The translations under genes were made by a program, and so were the position numbers. DNA of 64,000 bases from an uncultured Christensenella sp. (GTDB lineage: Bacteria > Bacillota > Clostridia > Christensenellales > Borkfalkiaceae), in contig CAJUHC010000001.1 in the NCBI GenBank assembly GCA_910586345.1, positions 30,656 to 94,655 of the forward strand. Direction: 5' to 3'. Of this stretch, positions 48,342-55,307 are shown one piece after another (positions within the stretch are counted from its first letter, which is position 1; each line of letters begins with the position of its first letter). The notes under the pieces were generated by a model. That model made no database searches. It saw nothing but the letters and a program-made list of their open reading frames with translations, and was not told the origin of the DNA.

Positions 48342-48370
48342 TTGACATTTTATGCATATATGCGTATAAT
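48342..48370 (+). promoter_or_regulatory. Consensus promoter of yitT, near-leaderless
   Basis: TTGACA (48342-48347), 17 bp, TATAAT (48365-48370), a full consensus match. The ATG at 48380 is ten bases after the -10 box, so the leader would be only two to four bases, and no Shine-Dalgarno is present. Confidence 0.85.
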
Positions 48371-48379
48371 ATATTTAAG

Positions 48380-49306
48380 ATGACAAAGGCGAAACTGAAA
48401 ACATATTTAATACGATACGCCGTAATAACGTTGGGCTGTATCATATTTTCGATTGGCGTATCGCTCTTTCTTGACACGAACAATATCGCGTCGGGAGGCG
48501 TAACAGGTATCGCCATCATTATAAATTACGCAATAGAACAGGCTTTTGGAGGAAACGTTCCGACAATCGTACATACGATACTGAATACCGGAACTCTTAT
48601 AATCATTATAAATATCCCGCTCTTTATATTGGGCGCAATATTCTTCGGAAAAAAGTTTATTTTATCCACTATGTATTCGACGATTGTGTCTTCCTTGTTT
48701 ATAGAACTCTGGAACATTACAATCGTTGAAAAAATAAAAATCACCAAAGACCCTCTTCTCGCAGGAATTTTCGGCGGAGCGCTGTTCGGGCTCGGGCTAG
48801 GGCTTATTTTCAGAATGGGAAGCACCACGGGCGGTACGGATATTATAGTCAAGATTCTGAGAAAGAAGTTCCGTTATATCAAAACGGGCATAATTTCAAT
48901 GTGCATCGATATAGTAATCATAGGAATTTCCGCAATCGTTTTCAAAGATTTCGACTTGACTTTATATACTATAATATCTATCGTCGTAATGACGGCGGCT
49001 TTCGACTGGGTGCTTTACGGCGGAAATTCGGCAAAACTCGTCTACATCATTACTACGGAAGATAAAGCCGAGGAAATCAGCGGGAAAATACTCAAAGAAC
49101 TCGACGTCGGCGCGACCTTCGTCGACGGAGAAGGCGCTTACACGGGCAAAGACAAACGGATTATACTCTGCGCGATAAAAAGTTTTCTTTATCCTAAACT
49201 CAGAGACGTTGTACGCGAAGCAGACCCGAAAGCGTTTACGATAGTTACCTCGGCAAAAGAGATATACGGCGAAGGATACAAAGACCCGCACGACGAAGAC
49301 CTTTAA
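48380..49306 (+). CDS. YitT family membrane protein
   Basis: 308 residues. Five membrane helices in the first 190 residues with the family motifs SGGVTGIAIIINY and GSTTGGTDII, then a cytoplasmic DUF2179 domain (VDGEGAYTGKDKRIILCAI). YitT proteins are widespread in Bacillota; their transport substrate is unknown. The start is set by the family N-terminus even though no ribosome site precedes it. Confidence 0.92.
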   Translation: MTKAKLKTYLIRYAVITLGCIIFSIGVSLFLDTNNIASGGVTGIAIIINYAIEQAFGGNVPTIVHTILNTGTLIIIINIPLFILGAIFFGKKFILSTMYSTIVSSLFIELWNITIVEKIKITKDPLLAGIFGGALFGLGLGLIFRMGSTTGGTDIIVKILRKKFRYIKTGIISMCIDIVIIGISAIVFKDFDLTLYTIISIVVMTAAFDWVLYGGNSAKLVYIITTEDKAEEISGKILKELDVGATFVDGEGAYTGKDKRIILCAIKSFLYPKLRDVVREADPKAFTIVTSAKEIYGEGYKDPHDEDL

Positions 49307-49312
49307 TAAAAG

Positions 49313-49344
49313 AACGGCTCGGACGAAATAAAGTCCGAGCCGTT
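49313..49344. terminator. Bidirectional terminator between yitT and the SGNH hydrolase
   Basis: AACGGCTCGGAC (49313-49324) pairs with GTCCGAGCCGTT (49333-49344): 12 bp stem, eight-base loop. Confidence 0.85.
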
Positions 49345-49349
49345 TATAT

Positions 49350-49958
49350 TCAAAGAAGATGTTTTCTTATAGCTTTTATCGCAGTATCGGCGATAAGTCT
49401 CGAACCGCGGTGCGTCGGATGAACCCCGTCCGCTGAATACTCCTTATAATGTATCCTTTCCGCAACGCCGTTGAACATTTCGTCGTAAGCAACGAATTCG
49501 TCCGCGAGTTCGCCGGCTACTCTATCGAGAATTTTAAGCTCCTCGTCGAAAAACTTTCTCATTCTCAGTTTATCCGGCGCAGGAAGCAGAAACGGCTCGA
49601 GAAATATTACTACTATTCCCGCCTCTTTTATGCTTGTAATGAGCGTTTTCAAATCATTTTCGAATTTTACCAAATCGAGATTTTTACCGTCTCTGAACTT
49701 ATGGATAACTTCGTTTATACCCGCCATTATTACGACCGCGTCGGGTTCGAGTTCGATTACGTCGCGCCGAACGCGCGCAAGCAAATCGCAGACCTCTTCT
49801 CCCGCAATACCTTTGTTTACAAGTTCTATATCCGTATCGGGATAAATAGGTCTGAGCTTGTCCGCAAGAATTTTCACGTAACCGTCCCCGAGAGAAGTTT
49901 CGTTGTTTCTGTCGCGTCCGCCGTCCGTTATGGAATCTCCTAAAAATACAATTTTCAT
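49350..49958 (-). CDS. SGNH/GDSL hydrolase
   Basis: 202 residues from ATG 49958. The blocks of the SGNH family are all visible: GDSITDGG (Ser), the Gly of NKGIAGEEV, AGINEV (Asn) and DGVHPTHRG (Asp and His). No signal peptide, so a cytoplasmic esterase, perhaps an O-acetyl esterase on sugars; the substrate cannot be told. AAGGGA precedes the ATG. The promoter at 49978-50006 excludes an upstream start at 50006. Confidence 0.92.
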   Translation of the reverse strand: MKIVFLGDSITDGGRDRNNETSLGDGYVKILADKLRPIYPDTDIELVNKGIAGEEVCDLLARVRRDVIELEPDAVVIMAGINEVIHKFRDGKNLDLVKFENDLKTLITSIKEAGIVVIFLEPFLLPAPDKLRMRKFFDEELKILDRVAGELADEFVAYDEMFNGVAERIHYKEYSADGVHPTHRGSRLIADTAIKAIRKHLL

Positions 49959-49977
49959 TTTTTCGTCCCTTTTTAAT

Positions 49978-50006
49978 ATTATACCGCAAAAACGCATTTT
50001 AAGCAA
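49978..50006 (-). promoter_or_regulatory. Promoter of the SGNH hydrolase gene
   Basis: On the minus strand TTGCTT (50001-50006), 17 bp, TATAAT (49978-49983). Confidence 0.75.
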
Positions 50007-50049
50007 GTGCGAATAATAAATTATTTTTTAAAAAGCGTGAAATAATGCT

Positions 50050-50078
50050 TTGACAAACGAATAATAATATGATATAGT
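50050..50078 (+). promoter_or_regulatory. Promoter of the interrupted tRNA-Ser gene
   Basis: TTGACA (50050-50055), 17 bp, TATAGT (50073-50078). Transcription would begin about seven bases before the tRNA 5' half. Confidence 0.8.
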
Positions 50079-50091
50079 TATTTAGCTTTAA

Positions 50092-50131
50092 GCGGACGTA
50101 CCCAAGTGGCTCAAGGGGCTCCCCTGCTAAG
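50092..50131 (+). pseudogene. 5' half of an interrupted tRNA-Ser(GCT)
   Basis: The 40 bases carry the 5' acceptor strand GCGGACG, a Ser-type D arm and the anticodon stem and loop up to CCTGCTAAG (50123-50131). The sequence beyond no longer pairs with the CTCCC stem. The missing 3' half lies at 51379-51429; joined, they give a 91-base tRNA with a perfect CTCCC/GGGAG anticodon stem around CTGCTAA, the same length as the intact tRNA-Ser at 50296. Confidence 0.85.
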
Positions 50132-50275
50132 AGAAACTTGTGGTTAATCGGGGAATAGCACAAGTTGAAATGTTTTGCAACATTTTGAAATGAATTGAAA
50201 GGTTATTTTGGTGTTCCCCTAAAAGACAGAAAATATAGCAAATCGTTGCAAACCGTTGCAATGTGTTTCAATTTA

Positions 50276-50296
50276 ATAGACAATTTATAGACAATG
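50276..50296 (+). repeat. 21 bp direct repeat, left copy
   Basis: Begins ATAGACAATTTATAG and is itself a near-tandem of ATAGACAAT. Identical to 51267-51287. It ends on the first base of the intact tRNA-Ser. Confidence 0.85.
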
Positions 50297-50386
50297 TGGA
50301 AGTACCCAAGCGGCTCAAGGGGACGCCCTGCTAAGGCGTTAGCACGGATTTCCGTGGCGAGGGTTCAAATCCCTCCTTCCACGCCA
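50296..50386 (+). tRNA. tRNA-Ser(GCT)
   Basis: 91 bases with encoded CCA. Acceptor GTGGAAG pairs with CTTCCAC; anticodon loop CTGCTAA with anticodon GCT; long variable arm AGCACGGATTTCCGTG; T arm GAGGG TTCAAAT CCCTC. It is intact and lies inside the segment that splits the other tRNA-Ser gene, so it can supply the AGC/AGT-reading serine tRNA in its place. Confidence 0.95.
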
Positions 50387-50418
50387 AACGCCCAAGCTCT
50401 TAATGAGCTTGGGCGTTT
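50386..50418 (+). terminator. Terminator after the intact tRNA-Ser
   Basis: A 14 bp perfect stem (50386-50399 with 50405-50418) and a five-base loop, starting at the last base of the tRNA. It may also end hicBA transcription from the other side, whose stop lies at 50436. Confidence 0.85.
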
Positions 50419-50435
50419 AATTTGTTTTTTACTTG

Positions 50436-50909
50436 TTAAACTGCGCTTCCGTCTGCGTAAAAGATACGCCAATCAAAATCAAGAAGTAAGCCGATCCTCT
50501 TTGCCATATCGGGCGAAGGTGTTTTTTTACCGCTGATTATATAGGTAAAGTATGAACGGTCGACGCCTAAAATTTGGGCTGCTTGACTTTTGTTTAGTTG
50601 TCTCTTTGTAAGTCCGTTTTCAACCTCTACCGCCGCACGGAATTTAACCGCATCCTCGCTTTCGTAAGGTTCGGCTTTTACAAGGCTTACAAAGTCTCCT
50701 TTGTCAGTTACTTTTATTGAAGTCATTTCGCTGGGTGCATTAAGCTGTTCTTCGCCATCGGAATATACGAAAAGCGCATCTCCCGCCATTGCGTACGCTT
50801 CTTCCAAAGTTTCGCCTTCGGTTAAGCATCCCGGCAAATCGGGGAACTCTACCCAATAACCGCCTTCTTCAGCTTTGTGAAATAATGCAGGATAAATTAT
50901 ATCTTTCAT
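50436..50909 (-). CDS. hicB: HicB family antitoxin
   Basis: 157 residues. The N-terminal HicB fold (PALFHKAEEGGYWVEFPDLP, GCLTEGETLEEAY) is followed at about 95-150 by a helix-turn-helix of the Xre type (LNKSQAAQILGVDRSYFTYI). It binds and blocks the HicA RNase and represses the operon. It lies 37 bp after hicA. Longer than minimal HicB proteins because of the DNA-binding domain. Confidence 0.93.
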   Translation of the reverse strand: MKDIIYPALFHKAEEGGYWVEFPDLPGCLTEGETLEEAYAMAGDALFVYSDGEEQLNAPSEMTSIKVTDKGDFVSLVKAEPYESEDAVKFRAAVEVENGLTKRQLNKSQAAQILGVDRSYFTYIISGKKTPSPDMAKRIGLLLDFDWRIFYADGSAV

Positions 50910-50946
50910 AATGTTATCTCCTTATTTATTCTGTGCAGGGCGGTGC

Positions 50947-51141
50947 TTATTTTTTCAGCCCCGCCTGTTTGAGTATTGCCTGTTCGAGTCCTTTGCCTAA
51001 ATCTTTGTTATGCATTGGAACGGTTGTCTGTTTACCTGTTTGCGGATTCCGCAGTCTGAGGTGCGACGTTCCCGGCTGCCGAACTTCCTCAAAGCCGTTA
51101 GCTTTCAAAAATTTAACCATTTCTTTTGGTGTCATCGGCAT
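50947..51141 (-). CDS. hicA: HicA toxin (mRNA interferase)
   Basis: 64 residues from ATG 51141, eight bases after AGGAGG; a GTG at 51150 overlaps that site and is rejected. The dsRBD-like fold of HicA is seen, with the catalytic histidine in PGTSHLRLRN. It cleaves mRNA when free of HicB. The toxin gene comes first, as is normal for hicAB. It lies within the segment that splits the tRNA-Ser gene, so it may keep that segment from being lost. Confidence 0.93.
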   Translation of the reverse strand: MPMTPKEMVKFLKANGFEEVRQPGTSHLRLRNPQTGKQTTVPMHNKDLGKGLEQAILKQAGLKK

Positions 51142-51167
51142 TAGCCCCACCTCCTGTTTACAATATT

Positions 51168-51197
51168 ATTATATACTATTGTTGACTAAAAGTCAAC
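51168..51197 (-). promoter_or_regulatory. hicAB promoter with palindromic operator
   Basis: On the minus strand TTGACT (51191-51196), 17 bp, TATAAT (51168-51173). The -35 box is part of a perfect palindrome GTTGACTAAAAGTCAAC (51181-51197; 7 bp arms, 3 bp centre), a likely HicB operator. Confidence 0.8.
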
Positions 51198-51266
51198 ACT
51201 TTTAACACAATTTTTTTGAAAAATAGACAATTAATAACACTCCCCTGTTTAGGGTGTCCCAAAAAT

Positions 51267-51287
51267 ATAGACAATTTATAGACAATG
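51267..51287 (+). repeat. 21 bp direct repeat, right copy
   Basis: Identical to 50276-50296. A shorter relative, ATAGACAATT, occurs 40 bases earlier at about 51223. The right copy lies 82 bases before the CCTGCTAAG core. Confidence 0.85.
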
Positions 51288-51369
51288 AGTTAATAAAAAC
51301 CACAATATATAGTTTTATAAAAGTAAGCAAACTACTATATATTGTGTATTTGCAAAAATTGCCTACATA

Positions 51370-51429
51370 CCTGCTAAGGGAGTAGCGCGGGAAACTGCGG
51401 CGCGAGTTCAAATCTCGCCATCCGCGCCA
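51370..51429 (+). pseudogene. 3' half of the interrupted tRNA-Ser(GCT)
   Basis: Begins with the second CCTGCTAAG core, continues through GGAG, a long variable arm, a perfect T arm (GCGAG TTCAAAT CTCGC) and the 3' acceptor strand CATCCGC, then GCCA. It pairs with the 5' half at 50092 except for one C-A mismatch at the sixth acceptor pair, as would be expected after some time without function. Confidence 0.85.
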
Positions 51430-51470
51430 AAAACGCAGTATTTCGTTTGACACGGAATACCGCGTTTTTT
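51429..51470 (+). terminator. Terminator of the original tRNA-Ser gene
   Basis: AAAAACGC and GTATT pair with AATAC and GCGTTTTT, with one mismatch, and a T-run follows. It starts at the tRNA 3' end, as in the intact copy. Confidence 0.8.
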
Positions 51471-51654
51471 TGTTATTTAAACGTCGTTATTGTAAACATT
51501 AAATAAAAAAATTCATATTATAAATTAAAATAAAATTTAATTTCTATCCGGCTCCGTATAAACGGTTCTAAAACATATTCGCCTTTTAACAGCTACATAT
51601 TCAGCTCCCGCGACGGGAGCGGTATGTAGTGTTTTTATTTAGGAGCTTTATAAT
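51471..51654 (+). promoter_or_regulatory. Leader of the DUF11 genes with terminator-like hairpin
   Basis: An AT-rich stretch with no clear consensus promoter is followed by a hairpin at 51593-51629: CTACATA with TATGTAG and GCTCCCG with CGGGAGC around CGA, then TGTTTTTATTT. The ribosome site AGGAG (51641-51645) comes just after. If a promoter lies upstream, the hairpin would act as an attenuator; otherwise a promoter must be hidden close to the gene. Confidence 0.55.
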
Positions 51655-52428
51655 ATGAAAATATTAAATAAATCAAATGTAACCTACAACGCGGTACCGC
51701 CGAATCAACCCGGAGTTCCCGGCAGTCTTACAAGCAATAGCGTAGAAACAGAGGTATTGTCCGACGCTATTAAAAAAGTTATGACCGTAGACAAAACTTT
51801 TGCCAAAGAAGGAGAAACAGTTCACAATACGGTAACGATTACCAACAATTCATCTGCGGTTTTAACTCCGGCTTATATCATAAACCCCGCGCCCGACGGA
51901 GCAAGTTTCGTTGAAGGAAGCGTCAAAATAAACGGAGTCGCAGCCCCGGCAGACCCCGTATTAGGAATCACCCTTCCTGTATTAAACTCCGGCGAAACAA
52001 TTACTATCGAGTACGATATGCAAATAAAGAGCCCTTCTACGGTAACCGCTGTAACCAACACTGCCGAATTCCGATACGACGTGGGAGACCCTGTAAGCGG
52101 CATCATCTCAACCTACACCGAACCCACCAACGACGTTACGGTAAACGTTGTTTCGGCAAAACTCGAAGTTGTGAAAAGCGTCGACAAGGCTTTCGCCGTC
52201 AAAGGTGAAACGCTGACCTATACCGTAACGTTTACGAATAAAGGCAATATTAATATAAACGATATTTATTTCACGGATAATATCCCGCAAGGCACTACTT
52301 TTGTGGATAAATCCGTTATGATAAACGGTCAGAATATCGCCGCCTACCGTCCCGACATCGGATACAGCGTAGCAAACTTACCTCCCGACGACAGCGCAAC
52401 CACGAGTTTCCAGGTAACGATAGACTGA
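51655..52428 (+). CDS. DUF11 repeat protein
   Basis: 257 residues with two DUF11-type beta-sandwich repeats (KKVMTVDKTFAKEGETVHNT at 42 on, and LEVVKSVDKAFAVKGETLTY at about 171 on). No signal peptide, lipobox or membrane helix is visible. DUF11 proteins are usually surface or spore-layer proteins, so the lack of a signal is notable. AGGAG lies nine bases before the ATG. The next gene starts 14 bp after its stop and encodes a related protein. Confidence 0.8.
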   Translation: MKILNKSNVTYNAVPPNQPGVPGSLTSNSVETEVLSDAIKKVMTVDKTFAKEGETVHNTVTITNNSSAVLTPAYIINPAPDGASFVEGSVKINGVAAPADPVLGITLPVLNSGETITIEYDMQIKSPSTVTAVTNTAEFRYDVGDPVSGIISTYTEPTNDVTVNVVSAKLEVVKSVDKAFAVKGETLTYTVTFTNKGNININDIYFTDNIPQGTTFVDKSVMINGQNIAAYRPDIGYSVANLPPDDSATTSFQVTID

Positions 52429-52442
52429 TTAAGGGGTTAATT

Positions 52443-53108
52443 ATGTTAATACCCAATAAGATAACGGTAACTTACGACGCCATATCGCCCGACGGTAAAA
52501 AGTATTCCGAAAAAACGGAAAGCAACGCCGTAAACACGGAAATTTTAACTTATTCGGTTTCAAAAAAAATACGTTCCGATAAAACAGCAGTCCGTGCCGG
52601 AGAAACCGTGCGTTATACCGCGACGTTAACCAACGACTCGGCGGCGGAATTATTCGATATTTTTTTCAAAGTACCTCAACCCGAAAACGCAAGTTTCGTT
52701 ACGGGCAGTGTTAAAATTAACAAAACGGCGCAACCGTCGTGCAATCCTATAACGGGCTTTTATATACCGGATATAAACACGGGCGAAACTGTTGTAATAG
52801 AGTATGCAATAAAAGCCGAAAAACCGACAGCAACGCCTGTTACTCAATTCGCAACGTTTGATTATACCGTAAACGACCCTGTAAGAGGTAACGCGGAGTA
52901 CTCCGAAAATACCGATAAAATTTTGCTAAACATTATGGAAAAAATCAACGATACGTTTCAAATCGTTATTCGCAGAACCGAATATTTCGCAACGAGAAAT
53001 TATATTTACCCTTGCCGTAATTGCTGTGATTGTAGTGATTTTTGCAACCGTTGCGGTTGTTACGATTGCTGTGATTGCTGTTGCTGTGATTGTTTCCGCG
53101 ACTATTAA
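52443..53108 (+). CDS. DUF11 protein with cysteine-rich tail
   Basis: 221 residues. The first 185 form a DUF11-type domain close to that of the preceding gene (KIRSDKTAVRAGETVRYTAT; NASFVTGSVKINKTAQ). From residue 191 the sequence becomes extremely cysteine-rich: 14 Cys in 31 residues, with Asp, Arg and Asn between (CRNCCDCSDFC, CGCYDCCDCCCCDC). AAGGGG precedes the ATG. Cysteine-rich tails occur in spore-coat and exosporium proteins and could cross-link or bind metal. In the +1 frame the same bases encode a long hydrophobic helix (about 53002-53112), so a frameshift in this genome or in the assembly cannot be ruled out. Confidence 0.7.
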   Translation: MLIPNKITVTYDAISPDGKKYSEKTESNAVNTEILTYSVSKKIRSDKTAVRAGETVRYTATLTNDSAAELFDIFFKVPQPENASFVTGSVKINKTAQPSCNPITGFYIPDINTGETVVIEYAIKAEKPTATPVTQFATFDYTVNDPVRGNAEYSENTDKILLNIMEKINDTFQIVIRRTEYFATRNYIYPCRNCCDCSDFCNRCGCYDCCDCCCCDCFRDY

Positions 53109-53174
53109 CAAAATAACGTTGCTTTTATGTAGAAATATAAATTAATCGCGCTTTCCGCCGTTCGGCTTTTATTA

Positions 53175-53204
53175 AACGGGCAATCGATAAATCGATTGCC
53201 CGTT
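53175..53204 (+). terminator. Terminator after the DUF11 genes
   Basis: AACGGGCAATCGAT (53175-53188) pairs with ATCGATTGCCCGTT (53191-53204), then ATTTTA. Also suited to end the minus-strand GH18 gene. Confidence 0.8.
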
Positions 53205-53238
53205 ATTTTACATATAAAAACAAAGCGCGAATAAAAAT

Positions 53239-54366
53239 TTATTCCGGACTCCTTTTTCTCAAAAACAATGCGGTAAAAACTGTTACGGTAACAGCCGATA
53301 CGAAACACAGCGCAGTAGCGGAAATGATTAGCGCGACGTTAACTTCTTTCTCCGCAGAAGTATCGGGTGCAATTAACGGAGGAAATATTTCGCGTCTTAT
53401 CAAGCTCAGCAAAGAATATTCTCCTTCCGCGTCCAAAGTAATTTCCCATATCATTACCCCTCCGTATTCTTTTGCCAAACCGCACTTTTCACGCATAGAG
53501 TTCGCGCCCGTATAAGCAACCCCCATATATTCGTCCGAATTGAAATTCGAAGTATCCTTTTCTATAATTTCCGAAAACGATAAATACGAATTCCAGTCGA
53601 GCGAGCCGTTCTCGTCGTAACCACGTCCGTAAAACGGAACTCCGAGAACAAGATTTTCTTTCGGAATTTTCTTTACTCCGTGAAAGTAATCGAGACATTC
53701 AACGGCAAATTCATAAGAAGAATGAGATTTTACTCCGTGCGAATCATCGTCGTAAGCCATAACGTTCACGAAATCGAACAACGCGAAAGTTTCCGCGTTC
53801 ACGTTCCCTGCAACCCATTGCGCCGTCGCAGTACTCAACTCCCAACCGCGCGCATCGCAGATTTTACGGAGCGAAGAAACCCAAGCCCCGTAATTTTTCC
53901 AGATTGCGTCGTTTGAGCCGAGCTCGATGTCGAGGTCTACCCCGTCGAGATTATACTTTTCGCAGAAAGAAACTATTTTTTGGTTCAATAAATTTATTTT
54001 ATCGGAATCCGAAATCAATTCTCGGTACGGTTCTCCGTATCCGCCTCCGCCGAGAGCCGCCGATATCTTTACTCCGTTAGCGTGCGCTTTATCAACGACG
54101 GCTTTCATTTCGACGTCGGGTATTCCGCAAGAGAGCGAGTCTCCTTTTACGTTGCAAAAAGCGATATTTATATGCGTAAGCGAGGAGAAATCTATATTTT
54201 TATATTCCAGATAAGACCAATCGGGCAGATAACCGACAATTCTCGTTCGGCATTCTCTGTTTTCGTCCGCGTTTGCGCGTAAAGAACCGACAGCTAATAA
54301 CGAGGCAACAAATACGCACGTCAGCAAAATAAATAACGGCGCCGATATAATTCGCAATTTTTCCAA
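53239..54366 (-). CDS. Membrane-anchored GH18 family glycosidase
   Basis: 375 residues. N-terminal signal peptide or anchor (PLFILLTCVFVASLLAV), a glycoside hydrolase family 18 barrel with the catalytic DGVDLDIE at about 139-146 (Glu as acid) and VNVMAYDD, then a C-terminal membrane helix (ISATALCFVSAVTVTVF) and a basic tail. Chitinases and endo-beta-N-acetylglucosaminidases belong here; the substrate cannot be told, and a peptidoglycan or spore-related target is possible. The start is TTG 54366, with GGAGG somewhat far upstream, so the exact start is uncertain. Confidence 0.88.
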   Translation of the reverse strand: MEKLRIISAPLFILLTCVFVASLLAVGSLRANADENRECRTRIVGYLPDWSYLEYKNIDFSSLTHINIAFCNVKGDSLSCGIPDVEMKAVVDKAHANGVKISAALGGGGYGEPYRELISDSDKINLLNQKIVSFCEKYNLDGVDLDIELGSNDAIWKNYGAWVSSLRKICDARGWELSTATAQWVAGNVNAETFALFDFVNVMAYDDDSHGVKSHSSYEFAVECLDYFHGVKKIPKENLVLGVPFYGRGYDENGSLDWNSYLSFSEIIEKDTSNFNSDEYMGVAYTGANSMREKCGLAKEYGGVMIWEITLDAEGEYSLLSLIRREIFPPLIAPDTSAEKEVNVALIISATALCFVSAVTVTVFTALFLRKRSPE

Positions 54367-54398
54367 TTTCTAACTTTCACCCTCCCGTCGGTTAAGAC

Positions 54399-55178
54399 TC
54401 AGAAACCGCGCTCGGACAAGTCTTCGCACAGTTTTAAATAAAACGCGTAAACTTTCTCACGTTTTTTCTTGGACGCCGAAAACCCCGTAATTTCCGAGTG
54501 AGAAATCGAATCTTCGGAAACGTGCCCCTTATATTCCCCGAATTTTGAAGCTCCGACCGATACGAGCCCGTCGGAGCCGTCCTTTTCCCAACGCCTTGAA
54601 AATATCAACGGAATACCCATCAGAAAGTCGTCGCGGCTTCTTTTAAGAACGGCGGAATAACTTTGGCAGTAAACTTTCCCGGAAAAACCGAAAGTCTCTT
54701 CTTCAACGTCTTTTACGCTCTGCAATTGCCTGCATACGGTCAATGCGTCGGGGTGCTTGTCGCCGAAAATTCTATACCATAAATTCACCCAAAACGCAAT
54801 AAACTTTTTCAGCGGATTCGGCAAACCGTAAATCTTCGTAGCTACCTGAGAACCTTTATGCGGAGTGCATAACGTCGTAAGCGAAGCGACGGAATTTTCC
54901 ATACCGAGTTTGCTTATCATATATTTCGAATCGAGCCCGCCTTTCGAATGCGCGACAAGATTGACTTTTTCCGCACCGCTTTCAGCCAAAACTCCGTTTA
55001 CGAAATCTTTAAGCTGTTCAGCGTTGTTTTCTATCGAACCGAAACCGTCAACCTTCGCGTTATAAACCGCGTAGCCCTCTTTTTTTAATTTTTTCTCTAT
55101 CCCGCCGAAACATCTGAAAAATTTAAAATCTTTTAAAGCTATTCCGTGAACGAGAACTATCGGATATTTGCTCTTCAT
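54399..55178 (-). CDS. Alpha/beta hydrolase, triacylglycerol-lipase type
   Basis: 259 residues. YPIVLVHGIALKDFKFF gives the oxyanion loop; the nucleophile Ser is at about 78 in AHSKGGLDSKYM; SDGLVSVGASKFG probably holds the acid and HVSEDSISHSEITG the histidine. No signal peptide. It looks like the lipase class with PGAP1-like folds; substrate unknown. It lies downstream of an own promoter and 32 bp before the GH18 gene, so both may be on one transcript. Confidence 0.85.
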   Translation of the reverse strand: MKSKYPIVLVHGIALKDFKFFRCFGGIEKKLKKEGYAVYNAKVDGFGSIENNAEQLKDFVNGVLAESGAEKVNLVAHSKGGLDSKYMISKLGMENSVASLTTLCTPHKGSQVATKIYGLPNPLKKFIAFWVNLWYRIFGDKHPDALTVCRQLQSVKDVEEETFGFSGKVYCQSYSAVLKRSRDDFLMGIPLIFSRRWEKDGSDGLVSVGASKFGEYKGHVSEDSISHSEITGFSASKKKREKVYAFYLKLCEDLSERGF

Positions 55179-55205
55179 TATAAACCTGAAATATATTACG
55201 ATACC

Positions 55206-55233
55206 ATTATAACACGAAAATATTAAAATTCAA
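55206..55233 (-). promoter_or_regulatory. Promoter of the lipase gene
   Basis: On the minus strand TTGAAT (55228-55233), 16 bp, TATAAT (55206-55211). Leader about 20 nt. Confidence 0.6.
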
Positions 55234-55245
55234 GTATGAAAAAAT

Positions 55246-55280
55246 ACTCCCCCGCGCAATTAAACGCACGGAGAAGTACT
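55246..55280 (-). terminator. Terminator after glf
   Basis: An imperfect hairpin (AGTACTTCTCCGTGCG against GCGCGGGGGAGTA, minus sense) is followed by TATTTTTTC. It lies 28 bp past the glf stop. Confidence 0.6.
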
Positions 55281-55307
55281 TTGTTAAGGAGACCTTTTAA
55301 TTGTGTT

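Larger units (their letters stand above)
50132..51378. mobile_element. 1247 bp insertion in tRNA-Ser with hicAB and a spare tRNA-Ser
   Basis: The segment is bounded by a 9 bp direct repeat CCTGCTAAG (50123-50131 and 51370-51378) lying in the anticodon loop of the split tRNA, a usual crossover site for tyrosine recombinases. It contains an intact tRNA-Ser(GCT), the hicAB pair and a 21 bp direct repeat (50276-50296 and 51267-51287) that could be integrase arm sites. No integrase gene is left, so it looks like a reduced remnant. Left of the intact tRNA lie two CGTTGCAA copies ten bases apart (50244 and 50254). Confidence 0.7.

Noticed and set aside
48262..48519. A minus-strand reading frame over the yitT promoter
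   Set aside because: It covers the consensus promoter and the start of yitT in antisense, and its sequence has no family character.
50092..51429. A group I intron in the tRNA-Ser anticodon loop
   Set aside because: The 9 bp direct repeats, the second tRNA and the protein genes fit a recombination event; no intron core was recognised and the ends do not fit the usual splice-site bases.
51202..51453. An 83-codon minus-strand reading frame across the right end of the tRNA-Ser insertion
   Set aside because: Its first part is the complement of the tRNA-Ser 3' half and its terminator, and the rest is AT-rich noise. It has no ribosome site and no family pattern, and is not an integrase remnant.
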